Shown here piece after piece: positions 1 to 11,211 of a DNA stretch of 64,000 bases. Where the stretch lies: contig QXEO01000411.1 of assembly GCA_007115705.1 (NCBI GenBank), positions 8,409,702 to 8,473,701 on the forward strand. The letters are read 5' to 3'. The translations under genes were made by a program, and so were the position numbers. How positions within the stretch are numbered: the stretch's first letter is position 1; every line of letters begins with the position of its first letter. Under the pieces are notes generated by a model. It was not told the origin of the DNA, searched no databases, and saw only the letters and a list, made by a program, of their open reading frames with translations. Source of the stretch: Dactylis glomerata (lineage: Eukaryota; Streptophyta; Magnoliopsida; Poales; Poaceae).

Positions 1-3000
1 ATAGAAGATAGGAGGAAAAAGGCCAGGATTGAACCAAGAAGGTATTCGGATGCCAAGTCAACTCCTAATCTCAAATTCAAACCCAAATTCAGGTCTGGAG
101 GGAATGTTACACCTCGTGGTACTACAAGTGGAATTAACGATATCGTTTGCCATGGTTGCGGTGCGTGAGGGCACATCGAGAAGGATTGTCGACAACCCAA
201 AATAATCTGTTTTTGGTGCAAGAAGGGGGGACATATGATAAAGAATTATCCTGAAAGGGCCCAGACTGGAGGCCGAGGTACAGGAGGTGGACCACATCGG
301 GGTGGAGGTTTTGGAGGCGGTAAAAATAAAAGACCAACATATGTAAAATTGAACTGCACCAACCTCGTGGAGGTGAACCAGTCCGACAAAACCGTGATAG
401 GTACGCTTCAGATCCTATCTCATCCCGACAAAGTACTTTTTGATACTGGTGCAACTACTTCATTCATTTCTCAAGAGTTTGTTGATCTTTATGGGATTCC
501 TTGCAATAAGCTAGAGTATCCCATTACTGTTTTATCTGCGGGGGGAACGATTCTAATCACTCACCTCAGGCAAGAGCAGGTCATTATGATCTGCGATTGC
601 GTTTATCTTGCCAATATCTTTCTCATCCCTATGAAGGATATGGCTGTAATCCTTGGAATGTATTGGTTAGAGGAGAATGGAGCTCAGATTGACTACAAAG
701 AGAAAACTGTGTCACTTAGAAATCCAGGAGGAGGAAGAATAGTGTATCGAGGTGACCGACATGCACATATTGAAGTTCAACTACAACTCAATGCTCTTAA
801 GGAATCAAAACTTAAAGATATTCCAGTGGTTAATGAATTCCAAGACGTGTTTCCTCAGGAACTGCCAGGAATGCCACCAGATAGGGAAATTGAGTTCACA
901 ATTGATTTAATCCTAGGCACAACACCAATAGCTCACGCACCATACAAGATGGGACCCAAGGAGTTAGTGGAGTTGAAAGAACAGCTGGATGAGCTAGAAT
1001 AGAAAGGCTTCATTCAAGAAAGTATTTCGCCTTGGGGAACACCAATAATATTTGTAGATAAAAGGGATGGAGGACGTAGAATGTGCGGAGACTACATAAA
1101 CCTCAACAATGTTACTATCAAGAACAAGTATCCTTTGCCAAGAATCTAGGACTTATTTGATCAAGTCCGAGGGGCAGGAGTATTTTCCAAGATAGATCTT
1201 CGATCAGGATACCACCAGATTAAGATCAAGAAGGAGGACGTTCCAAAGACAACTTTTGTGTCTAGGTACGGACATCATGAGTATTTAGTCGTACCTTTTG
1301 GGTTGACAAATGCACCGGCAATCTTCATGAATCTCATGAACAAGATTTTTATGCCCTAATTGGACAAATTTGTGATAGTATTCATAGATGATATTTTGAT
1401 CTACTCCAAGGACAAAGAGGAACATGCCAAACACTTGAGAATTGCTTTACAGATTCTACGAGAACATCAATTGTATGCCAAGTTCAGTAAGTGTGAATTC
1501 TGGCTGGACCAAGTGGAGTTTCTTGGACATGTGATCAGTAAGGAAGGTATAGCAGTAAATCCAAGCAAGGTTGCATCTGTTCTGGAATGGGAGGCACCAA
1601 AGAATGTCAAGCAGATTAGAGGATTTCTGGGAATGGCAGGATATTATCGAAGGTTTATAGAAGGGTTCTCTAAGATTGTAGGACCAATGACAAAGTTACT
1701 CTGGAAGAATACACTATTTGTTTGGTCACAAGAATGTGAGACATGTTTTCAAACACTCAAGGAGAAGCTAACCACAGCACCTGTGTTAGCCATACCAGAA
1801 ACCGACAAGGACTACACCGTATATTGTGATGCATCCAAGAACGGACTTGGGTGTGTATTGATGCAAGATAGGAAGGTGATAGCATATGGGTCGATGCAAT
1901 TACGACCACATGAAGTTAATTATCCAACACATGATCTTGAGCTAGCAGCCGTGGTGTTTGCATTAAAAGGATGGAGGCATTTTCTCTATGGAGCTAAGTG
2001 CGAACTTTATACAGATCACAAGAGTCTCAAGTACTTCTTCACTCAGAAAGAATTGAATATGAGACAACAAAGATGGTTAGAATTGATCAAGGACTACGAC
2101 TTGACGATCAACTATACACCAGGGAAGGCCAATGTGGTAGCCGACACATTAAGCAGAAAGAGCACAGACACTCAACTGATGAACCGAGAACTTCCTAAGG
2201 ATTTGCTTATGGATTTGGAAAGGTTAGAAATTCAATGTCTTGAAGTGCAATCTCTGGGTAGTTTGTCTACCATGAAAGTGATGGAAGAACGACATAGTGA
2301 CCTCAAGTATACGATATTCCAACGACAAGGTGAAGATGCATTCATTGCCGAAGAAATCCGCAGAATCGAGGAAGGTAGACCATCAGAGTTTGGCTTAGGT
2401 GATTTCAATTCACTTTGGTTTCATGACCGAATATGTGTGTCGGACATACCCGAAATCATGGAATTAATACTCAAAGAGGCACATGAAACGCCTTATTCAA
2501 TACATCCGGGGAGCACCAAGATGTACATGGACCTTAAGGAATTATTCTGGTGGAATAATATGAAGCGGGAGATAGCCAAGTTCATATCTGAATGTCATAC
2601 ATGTCAGAGATTGAAGGCAGAACATCAGAGTCCTGCTGGACTTATGCAACCATTGAATATTCCCGAGTGGAAGTTGGAAGAAATTGGAATGGACTTTATC
2701 ACAGGGTTACCACTGACACCTAAGAAGAAAGACATGATCTGGGTAATCGTGGACCGATTGACCAAAAGTGCACATTTCTTAGCTGTCAACCAGAAAGATT
2801 CGAGAGAGAAGCTAGTAAATCTATATGCTCAAGAGATTGTAAGCAAGCACGGAGTACCTAAGACAATAGTATTGGATCAAGGATCCGTATTCACTTAAGC
2901 TTTATGGACGCAATTACATGATGCTTTAGGATCCAAACTAGATTTTAGCACTGCTTATCATCCACAGAAGGGAGGTCAAACTAAAAGGACCAATCAGATT

Positions 3001-3753
3001 TTGGAGGATATGCTCCGAGCATGTGCTTTGGACTTTGGAGGATCATGGGAAGAACACTTACCACTGGCAGAGTTCTCATATAACAATAGTTACCAAAGCA
3101 GTATACAAATGGCACCATTTGAAGCACTCTATGGAAGGAAGTGTCGATCACCTATTTGCTGGTATGAACTAGGAGCCAGTAAGGAGTTTCATCCAGACTA
3201 TGTCAAAGAGAAACAACATGTTATTGATATCATTCGAGACTGATTGAAAATTGCCCAAAGTCGATGGAAAAGCTATGCAGATTCCAAGAGAAGGACATGG
3301 GAACCGCAGGTTGGGGACATGGTTTATCTAAGGGTTAGTCCCATGAAGGGAGTGCATTGTTTTGGAGTTAAGGGAAAACTTAGCCCAAGATACACTGGAC
3401 CGTTCAAGAATCTGAGTCAAAGTCGAGGAGTAGCCTTTGAGTTAGAACTGCCAAAGGAACTATCTAAGGTCCATAATGTGTTTCATGCTTCTCAACTTTG
3501 CAAGTGTATGAAGACACCGGAAGAAACCATATCTTACAATGAGGTTGAATTGCAAGCTGATTTGGCTTATGTTGAAGAACCATCAAAGATTCTGGCAGAG
3601 AATTGGAAACAACTCCGTAATCAAGCCATCAAGTATTGTAAAGTACAATGGAAACATCACCCGGAAAGAGAAGCTACCTGGGAAAAAGAAGAGGATCTAA
3701 GGACAGCATATCCAAAATTCTTCAGCTACACCTTACCCCAAACTTCGGGATGA
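1..3753 (+). pseudogene. gag-pol polyprotein of Tekay-type element (six in-frame stops)
   Basis: One frame runs through the whole stretch and encodes retroelement capsid/nucleocapsid, protease, reverse transcriptase, RNase H and integrase. Two zinc knuckles lie at about 148-240; the second has Tyr where the last Cys belongs. The protease motif DTGATTSF is near 440-465. RT (about 1010-1600) contains FIDDILIYS. RNase H (about 1790-2160) keeps CDAS, DLELAA and TDHKSL. Integrase (about 2480-3240) has CHTCQR and GMDFITG, but the catalytic Glu position reads GGQTKRTNQ, with Lys instead of Glu. A chromodomain-like tail lies at about 3570-3735. Stops interrupt the frame at 166, 1000, 1147, 1357, 2896 and 3241, with no frameshift seen. 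It ends at TGA 3751-3753, just before the polypurine tract. Confidence 0.9.
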
Positions 3754-3762
3754 AGTTTTTTG

Positions 3763-3775
3763 TTAAGGGGGGAAG
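3763..3775 (+). other. polypurine tract of the Tekay-type element
   Basis: TTAAGGGGGGAAG lies two bases before the LTR start TGTAACATCCC. This is the plus-strand priming site, and it fixes the orientation as + and the LTR start at 3778. The same TTAAGGGGGG motif precedes the LTR at the right end of the window. Confidence 0.85.
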
Positions 3776-3777
3776 TC

Positions 3778-4568
3778 TGTAACATCCCAGCACGTAGGAC
3801 AACTACGGAGTAGTTTAGAGGGCTTTTGTGCATAGCATCTTAAATTACAGGATTTTTTCGCGCTTTTATCACTAAAACCTAAGGGGGATCGAGTCTCTCT
3901 TCGAGGGGGTATGGTATACTCTCAGAGTGCGAAAGAATTCGACATGATCTCTTTTGATCAATTGTTTGTTGGGAATGGGTGAAATTAAACAACTAAAACC
4001 CTAAGCATAAGTTATGAATTCAAACTTGAATTTGAATTATGAAAATTTGAATTGAAGTTAAAAGACACATTTAGAAAGGATAAACATTTATAATAAGAAA
4101 AACTTGGACTTTATTAATCATCAACACATGATACATTGTCTTTACAAAGTTCTGGGAATAAAAGAATAGTTACAATCTTGGAATGAATAAAAAGAATGAA
4201 TAAAAGAATATTACAAAAAAGAATAAAAAAAGATAGGTGTATTAATTCCTAAAACTACACATCTTCTTTCTTTTCTTCTTCTTCTTTTCCTTTTGGCACC
4301 TGCAACCAAAAGCTTAACAAAAACATAGCCAAGGGGTAATAACCAAGTGGCAGTCAAAAACAATAGCCACTGTAGATAATCATCAACTCATTTGAGCTTA
4401 TCACCATAGCTCACAGGAAAATATCCCAGGCCAGCCGAGACCAAGCAAGCTAGCAGCAGCTCACTCATCAAATGCATGAATAGAGGTGTCAAGCCACTAG
4501 GGAACCATGGCTGGTATAAAAAGATCACTGAGTGTGGATTTGCTCGGCCAAGAACACCAGCTGATGAG
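3778..4568 (+). repeat. 3' LTR of the Tekay-type element, incomplete
   Basis: It begins TGTAACATCCC directly after the polypurine tract. It is AT-rich and non-coding, with runs of TTCAAACTTGAATTTGAATT-like sequence around 4017-4060. No CA end followed by a target duplication was found, and the right limit is set by the start of the next LTR, so this is probably a truncated LTR. Nothing else is recognisable in it. Confidence 0.6.
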
Positions 4569-4896
4569 TGTTAACTCAACAAATGTCCTAGATGAAGGAC
4601 TTAAGATCGGGGAAATAGGGCATCGGATGAACTCGAAGGTGAAATCAGTCAAACAAGGTGTATATCGAAAACAAATGTAGGGTGAACTGTTGTCTTGCTT
4701 TCAATCTGTCCCTCTCCATCCTCTCCTGGCCCCTATATATAGGTGGCCAGGTCTCAAGGATCGGGAGGGGTCCGATACAGATTACAATATCAACATACGA
4801 CATGAACTCGTATTCCGACTAGCATTACAATTGGGCCTAGCTTAATGGGCCTCAAGGGTACTCAACTAACGGGCTCTATTATCTATACCCTTGTCA
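4569..4896 (-). repeat. 3' LTR of Tat-type element 1
   Basis: Reading on the minus strand, the LTR starts TGACAAGGG at 4896, just after the polypurine tract, and appears to end in GTTAACA at 4569. A TATA box (minus strand CTATATATAGG, about 4734-4741) supports the orientation. The outer end is uncertain because the partner LTR is lost. Confidence 0.5.
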
Positions 4897-4908
4897 GTAG
4901 CCCCCGAG
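4897..4908 (-). other. polypurine tract of Tat-type element 1
   Basis: On the minus strand the sequence reads CTCGGGGGCTAC immediately before the LTR start. The same G-rich motif precedes the 3' LTR of Tat-type element 2, which supports the assignment. Confidence 0.7.
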
Positions 4909-5984
4909 ATTCTATCAGAATTACAGATTTGGGTTGAATCTCAGATCTTCAAATCTTTGACTTGATCAATACTTGACTTCTTCATATCTTCAAATCTTCG
5001 AGGTTGGTCTTTTAACATATCTTTTTATTATAATATCTCGCAAGGGGTTTTGATGAACAAGCCTGGCAACTCTGATGGATCAAGAGGCCAGTTGACTGCC
5101 GGAACAGTTACTTGTGACCTACTTGAAATTCAATCCCCTTGGACTTGAATTCGGGAAACTGGTCAAACCCATTCTTTTGCCGCATTTAGGACTTACAAAG
5201 AATGAATCCCAGTGGTTCTCAGGGTACCCAGTGCGTCCACTAGGATTTTCTTCGCGTCGTAGACAAGGATAAGTACCAGCAGAGCACATCCATGTGCGTA
5301 TACCAGGCCACACGGGACGGATCCTGGGGTCTTACCTTCATGATATATTTCAACCACGACATTCAAGTTTTGTTGCGATGACGCAACTCGAGAATCATAT
5401 ATCGCAGCCTTGTTTGATTGTTTCAATATATGAAATTTTTGAGTTATCCTTTTTAACTCTCATAAATAACTCCCGATGGGAGTAATCGATTTTGTCGACA
5501 ATGTAGTCGAAGTTCATTGTTGACGAAATGTATTCGATTGCGCCTAAACCACTTGTCTACCAGTTGGCTCTTTATCATTGGCTTCAATTTCCCATCTTTC
5601 TTCTGTCGACTTCTTTCTATCGGGTGCGTGACAGCGCTCCCGATGGGAGTAGGCCCCGAGGCTATAGCCGAATTTTTTCGGGTATAGACTAAAAAATAGA
5701 GACATATCTGTTTCATATACTATCTCTTGCGATATGTTCCAATATGATTTGCATTTAATGATTCTTCTCTTCTTTTCTTAAGACGTAAGCCCCCGAGTCC
5801 AAGATGAGGTACGCTCTGCTTTTTGATAAATACCTTCCCTTCCTTTTTTTCCCTTTCCTCTTTTTTTTGTACGTATCTTTTCTCTTGATACGTTGATGCT
5901 TCTTTATAGTCTGCTCTGGGCAGAATAGAAAAGCCCGTGGATATATTTGGACCTTGCCTCTACGGAGGCCCATTAGTGTGTACT
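4909..5984. other. non-coding 3' region of Tat-type element 1
   Basis: About 1.1 kb between the polypurine tract and the promoter of the antisense B3 gene. Short open frames here have no recognisable domains. From about 5640 it is T-rich on the + strand and may contain upstream elements of the B3 gene, but I see no defined site. Confidence 0.5.
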
Positions 5985-5992
5985 TATAAATA
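5985..5992 (+). promoter_or_regulatory. TATA box of the antisense B3/AT-hook gene in Tat-type element 1
   Basis: TATAAATA lies 115 bases upstream of the ATG at 6107. It is followed by a pyrimidine-rich stretch (CTTCTTCTTCTTC) and AGGGTTTCTCC, a layout typical of a plant core promoter and 5' leader. It faces opposite to the retroelement's own transcription. That it is used is inference. Confidence 0.6.
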
Positions 5993-6106
5993 AAGCACGT
6001 TTGGCGAGGGTAAAAACCCTAATTCATTCATTAGTTTCTTCCTTCGCTGCATCACCTTCTTCTTCTTCATCTCATCTAGGGTTTCTCCTTCCCAACATTT
6101 GTCTCC

Positions 6107-6655
6107 ATGGCCGATGCAGGTGGATCGCGTCTGAATATCGGCGCCCCAGTGGAGAAACGGGGTCGCGGCCGCCCCCGCGGCAGTAAGAACAAGGCTACAA
6201 TCACAGCTGGGGTAGCCTTGTCGTCCATTCCTGCGAAGCGGCATCCCGGTCGCCCGACGGGAAGTAAAAATAAACCCAAGGTTTCATCTGCTGCACCAGG
6301 TCCAAGCGCTCCTCCTCATAATGCTCCTCCTCCTTCACCCAAAATGTATTCCTTCTTCTGCATCGCCGGCGCTCAATGCCGCGAGATTCAGCGGGTGCCG
6401 CTGAAGTTTACCAAGTTTATGGATGGGTGAGAGCTGCAGGAAGCGGTTCTTCATGAACACTCTGGGGGAGGAACTCCCTATGAAGTGGAGGTCTGGTACG
6501 ATTGGGCCGGCAAGATGTACTTCAAGGGCGGCTGGTCGTAGTTTGCAGAAGATCATGACCTTCACCAAGGTTTCTTCATGACTTTCGACTTCCACATCAA
6601 TACATCGAAGTTTGACGTGAGGATCTACGACTGTACTCAGTGCCAGAAGGAGTAA
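6107..6655 (+). pseudogene. AT-hook plus B3-domain DNA-binding protein, antisense gene of Tat-type element 1
   Basis: A 182-codon frame opens with ATG in good context (CTCCATGGCC). Residues 17-29 and 44-56 are AT-hooks (RGRGRPRGSKNK and HPGRPTGSKNK), which bind the minor groove of AT-rich DNA. From about residue 80 the chain matches a plant B3 domain: YSFFCI start, RVPLKF, the EVEVWYD strand, MYFKGGWS followed by FAEDHDLHQGFF, and FDVRIYD near the end. Two nonsense codons interrupt it, TGA at 6428-6430 and TAG at 6539-6541, both inside B3, so the copy is dead or truncated. It lies between pol and the 3' LTR, convergent with pol. A diverged homologue sits in the same place in Tat-type element 2 (26474-27276). 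A captured host transcription-factor gene is the likely origin (inference). Confidence 0.8.
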
Positions 6656-7074
6656 GAAGCTGAAGTGCACTTTCACTAGATTCTCCCTTTATGTAATCTC
6701 TTTTCTTAGTTATCCTTTCTCGTGTTATCTGTAAAAGTTGTCATGTTGGATTATATTTTGTGCCTGCTTTATTAATAGACCATGGGAACGGATCGTTGTT
6801 CCAAGGTATCCACTTAATGTTTTATCGGGTTCCTTTGAACCATGCGTATTTTTGTTGAATATCGGGTTGCGAACAACCTAGCAGTATGCCTCAAATAATC
6901 ACAAATCTTAATAATTTGTTTATTTTATTTCGTATGACTCGAGGGTCTGAGCCCCCAAGTGGAAAGTAAAATACTTATACATATTGTCGAGTTGACCCAA
7001 TGAACCTGACCTGTGGCCTCATGTTCTGGGTTCAGAGGGTCATAACTCGAAAGTTCTTTGTCGCCTTATATCGT
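6656..7074. other. spacer between convergent B3 gene and pol of Tat-type element 1
   Basis: About 420 bases separating two convergent stop codons. It is AT-rich on the + strand and presumably holds the 3' ends of both transcripts. I see no ORF and no clear terminator motif. Confidence 0.5.
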
Positions 7075-10000
7075 CTATGCGTAGAACCGCCATAGTTGCT
7101 CTGCATTCCACGGGTTGCTCTCGTTTTTCCCCGTTTTCTTGTCTTGTAGTCGATAAGCTCCTCCTGGTATTACTTCTGTCACGATGTAAGGTCCCACCCA
7201 TGGGGACTCCAATTTTCCATGACCGTCCTGCTTGAGTTGTAAGACTAGATCTCCCACCATGAAAGATCGTGGACGAACTCGACTACTGTGGTAGTTTCGT
7301 AGATTTTGCTGATATTGTGTGGCTCTAGCGAGTGCTACGTCTCTTGCCTCGTCGAGTGCATCGACATCATCCTGAAGCACTTTTGTGGAAGTTGTCTCAT
7401 CATACGCCGCGATTCTTGGAGCTTCATGGGTGATCTCGACTGGAAGCACGACTTCTGTGCCGTGGACCAGAAAGAAGGGCATTTCTTGAGTAGCTGCATT
7501 AGGTGTAGTTCGGAGACTCCAGAGTACAGAGGGTAGCTCATCTACCCAAGCGTGTTTGGCCTTCTCGAGGGGTGCTAACAGCCTTTTCTTTACCCCATTG
7601 CATATTAGGCCATTGGCTTTCTCGACTTGTCCATTTGTCTTTGGATGCGCTACAGATGCAAATTTCAATTTAATTCCCGTACTTTCACAGTAACTCTTGA
7701 ACTCCTTTGATGTGAAGTTTGTCCCATTATCTGTGATGATGCTGTGTGGTACTCCAAAGAGAAAAACTATGGATTTGATGAAGTTGATTGCGGCTGTAGA
7801 ATCTTGGGTTGTTACGGGGGCTGACTCTACCCACTTGGTGAATTTGTCGACTGCCATCAGCATGTAAACATGCCCTCCTGGCCAAGATTTGTGCAATTTT
7901 CCTACCATGTCGAGACCCCATTGCGCGAAGGGCCAGGATAGTGGTATTGGTTGCAATTCTGCTGCTGGCGCGTGCGGTCGAGATGCGAAACGTTGACAAG
8001 CCTCGCACTTCCTCACTATCTCTTTCGCGTCTTCAATGGCTGTTAGCCAGTAAAACCCTGTACGAAAGGCTTTAGCTGCAATGGCTCTGCTGCTAGCATG
8101 ATGTCCGCATACTCCTGCGTGGATGTCCTTTAAAATTTCTTGCCCTTCTTGAGGAGTGACGCATCGTTACAAGACGCCTGTTATACTTTTATTGTATAAT
8201 TTTCCTTGTAACACGATGAAAGACTTGGATCGTCGTATTATCCTTTTTGCTTCTACTGTGTCTTCGGGTAGTGCTTTGTTTATCATGTATGCCAAATATG
8301 GCTGCATCCAGGTTTCTTTGATCATCATGACTTCTTCTGGTTCTGCTGTGCTTGCTTTTCCAGCCCCCGAGCCTGTTACTTCATGCTGGCCTTGTTCCTC
8401 TGTAGTCGAAGTTTTGTTGTTCTTTATTGATCTTTCTATGATTTCTTCCCAAAAAACTCCTTGCGGTATGGGTAAGCACTGGGACCCAATGTTTGCTAGA
8501 TTGTCGGCTTCCTCGTTACTAGCCCTGCTGACGTGCGAAACTTTGCATCCATCAAATGTTCCCTCTAGATAATAGTATAAATTTCTGTATGCTGTCATAT
8601 TGTCGCTGATGGTGTTGCACTTGTTCATCAATTGTTGGACGACGAGATTCAAGTCTCCAAATATTTTCAGTCGAGTTGCTCCGCATGCGTTGGCCATTTT
8701 CATTCCATGGAGCAGAGCCTCGTATTCGGCTTCATTATTAGAAGCCTGAGGAAAACTCATCCTTAACACATACTTCAACTTGTCGCCTTGTGGTGATATC
8801 AGGACCACTCCTGCTCCTGCGCCTTGGACTCTTTTTGATCCGTCGAAGTACATTGTCCATACGCTTGACAGATCTGGCGGTCCTGTGTTTTGTAACTCTA
8901 GCCACTCTGCTGTGAAGTCTGGCAAAACTTGTGATTTGATCGCCTTTCGCTTTTCATACGTGATGTCCAGGGGTAATAATTCAATTCCCCATAAGGAGAC
9001 ACGTCCTGTTGCTGAGGGGTTGTTCAATATGTTGGATAGTGGTGCTTCATTAACCACTATAATTGGGTGCACCACAAAATATTTCCGTAGTTTTCGTGCT
9101 GTTGTGAATACACTATATGCGAGCTTATGGTAGTGCGGGTACCTCTGTTTTGTTGGAGATAGTACTTCGCTGACAAAATATACTGGCCTCTGGACACCAT
9201 GAGCTTTTCCCTCTTTGCTTCTTTTGACTACCAATACTGTACTCACCACTTGATGTGTTGCTGCGATGTAAAGTAGTAGTGGCTCTTTTTCGTTTGGTGC
9301 GACCAACACTGGTGGTGTGGAGAGCACTTTTTTCAACTGCACGAAAGCTACGTCTGCCTCTTCTGTCCATTTGAATTTTTCATATGACTTTTTCATGAGT
9401 GCATAGAAAGGGAGTGCTTTTTTTCCCAACCGAGCAACAAATCGACTTAGTGCCGCGACGCGTCCTGCGAGCTTCTGTACTTTGTGCAGCTTTGTTGGTT
9501 TCCCCATTGTTAGGATTGCTTGGATCTTTTCTGGGTTTGTCTCTATTCCTCTTGCCAATACCAGGAATCCCAGGAGTTGTCCTGCTGATACACCAAAAGA
9601 ACATTTTGTCGGGTTAAGCTTGAGCTTATACCTGTTTAGGTTGTCGAAGGTTTCTGCCAAGTCACTAATCAGTGACTCTTCTTTTCTTGTGGTGATGACC
9701 ACGTCGTCGATGTAGACTTGAATGTTGCGTCCTATTTGACTTCCGAGGCAGTTTTGCATCATCCGTTGATAAGTCGCTCTTGCGTTTTTTAAGCCGAAAG
9801 GCATGACTTGATAGCAGAACACGCCGTATGGTGTGATAAAAGCTGTTTTTTCCTCATCTTCTTTCTTCAATTTGATCTGGTTGTAGCCAAAATATGCGTC
9901 CAGGAAGGAAAGCCTTGCACACCCCGCCGTTGAGTCTATTATTTGATCAATTCGAGGTAGGGGAAAGGGGTCTTTCGGACAGTGCTTGTTGAGAGATGTG

Positions 10001-11199
10001 TAGTCGACACATACTCTTTGTACATCTCTGTTTTTCTTGGGGACAATAACTGGATTAGATACCCAAGTCGACGTTTTGATTTCTCAGAAGAATCCTGCAT
10101 TTTCTAGCCTGTGTAGTTCAGATGCTATTGCTTTCATTTTGGGTTCATCAAATCATCTCAATGGCTGCTTGACTGGCTTTGCTTTGGGATCCACGTTTAG
10201 TGCGTGCTCGACGAGTTCCCTGGGAACTCCTGGCATGTCTGAAGGACACCAGGCGAAGATTTCCTAGCACTCACGGAGGAACTCGATGAGCACGCTTTCC
10301 TATGCGGGATCCAAGTTTACCGCTATGGAGGTGGTTTTGTTCGGGTCCGTGGGGTGGACCTGTATTTTCTTTGAGTCTTGGGTTGCATCGAAATCCTGAT
10401 CTAGCAGGGATCGTCCGACGTCGGGTACCACGTTGTGGTTAGTTTTGCCTTTCAGCCTTGCGTATTCAACTGTCATGCCGAAAGTTTGTGCTAGCCTGTT
10501 GAATTCTTTGTCACAAGTGTTGGATACTTCAAAATTGCCTTGTATCGTGATTGTTCCTTTGGGTCCTGGGATTTTAAGCATGAGATATGCGTAGTGAGGT
10601 ACTGCCATGAACTTTGCAAATGCTGGGTGCCCCAGGATTGCATGATACTGCGAAGGCCAATCCATGACTTCAAACTCTAGCTTCTCTCTGCGATAATTGT
10701 TGCTATTCCGAAGCAAACATCGAGTTCTATTTTTCCGAGAGGGTAATTTGCGCCTCCTGGTACTATTCCGTGGAAAGAACAATCTGTTGGCTTTAGACTT
10801 TTCAGTGAGATGCACATTGCCTTCAGAGTTATTGCGTATATTAGATTTATGTCGCTTCCTGCGTCCATGAATACTCGCCCGATATCGTATCCCCCTATTT
10901 GCGCCTTTAGCACCATCGGTGAGTGCCCCGGCCTGGGCACTTTCCTCGGGTGGTCTGCTCTGCTGAACCTGACTGGTTGATCGGACCACTGCAGGTACTC
11001 TGTAGTGGCTGCTGGTGAAGATATAGCTAGGTTTACTTGTCTGGATATGCTCTTCCGCTCTTTCTTGGATTTCGGCACCGGTTGTATCATTGCAGATATA
11101 TAGATACTTTCGACTCCTAGATGTTTCGCTCGTCACTGTACTTGATATCCCTGACTCGTACTTTTCTTTTAGCATGTTTAATCTCATAGTTGTCATCAT
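7075..11199 (-). pseudogene. pol polyprotein of Tat-type element 1 (PR-RT-RH-aRH-INT)
   Basis: It encodes protease, reverse transcriptase, RNase H, an extra archaeal-type RNase H and integrase. The protease motif (FMDAGSDINLIY, frame of 10677-11090) is one frameshift away from the rest, with the shift near 10680. From there to 7075 everything is in one frame, broken by stops at 10300, 10264, 10153, 10084 and 8167. RT has VPKKNRD, SLNKHCPKDPFPLPRID and YIDD at about 9703-9714. The second RNase H (about 8476-8859) has MYFDGSK, NNEAEYEAL and NEEADNLA; its GDS motif reads GDL. Integrase shows a CGHHA/CEACQ zinc finger, LDMVG, TDNGTNF and NGQVEKANG, so the DDE triad is present. Gag is absent. Confidence 0.9.
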
Positions 11200-11211
11200 T
11201 CCACATCATCC

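Larger units (their letters stand above)
1..4568 (+). mobile_element. Ty3/gypsy Tekay-type chromovirus, 3' part
   Basis: The element enters the window inside gag and runs through protease, reverse transcriptase, RNase H, integrase and chromodomain to a polypurine tract and the start of a 3' LTR. The pol order (RT-RNase H-INT) with a C-terminal chromodomain is that of chromoviruses, and the LTR start TGTAACATCCC is shared with the element at the right end of the window. No 5' LTR is in view. The right edge is taken where the Tat-type element 1 LTR appears to begin, so the 3' LTR is probably truncated or interrupted there. Confidence 0.85.
4569..11211 (-). mobile_element. Tat-type Ty3/gypsy element 1, truncated at its 5' end
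   Basis: On the minus strand, from right to left: protease, RT, RNase H, a second (archaeal-type) RNase H, integrase, a non-coding tail with a convergent + strand B3/AT-hook gene, polypurine tract and 3' LTR. The double RNase H before integrase is diagnostic of the Tat lineage. Gag, primer-binding site and 5' LTR are missing; the element stops at about 11211, where an unrelated LTR-like fragment begins. With the right end lost, no target duplication can be tested. Confidence 0.8.
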
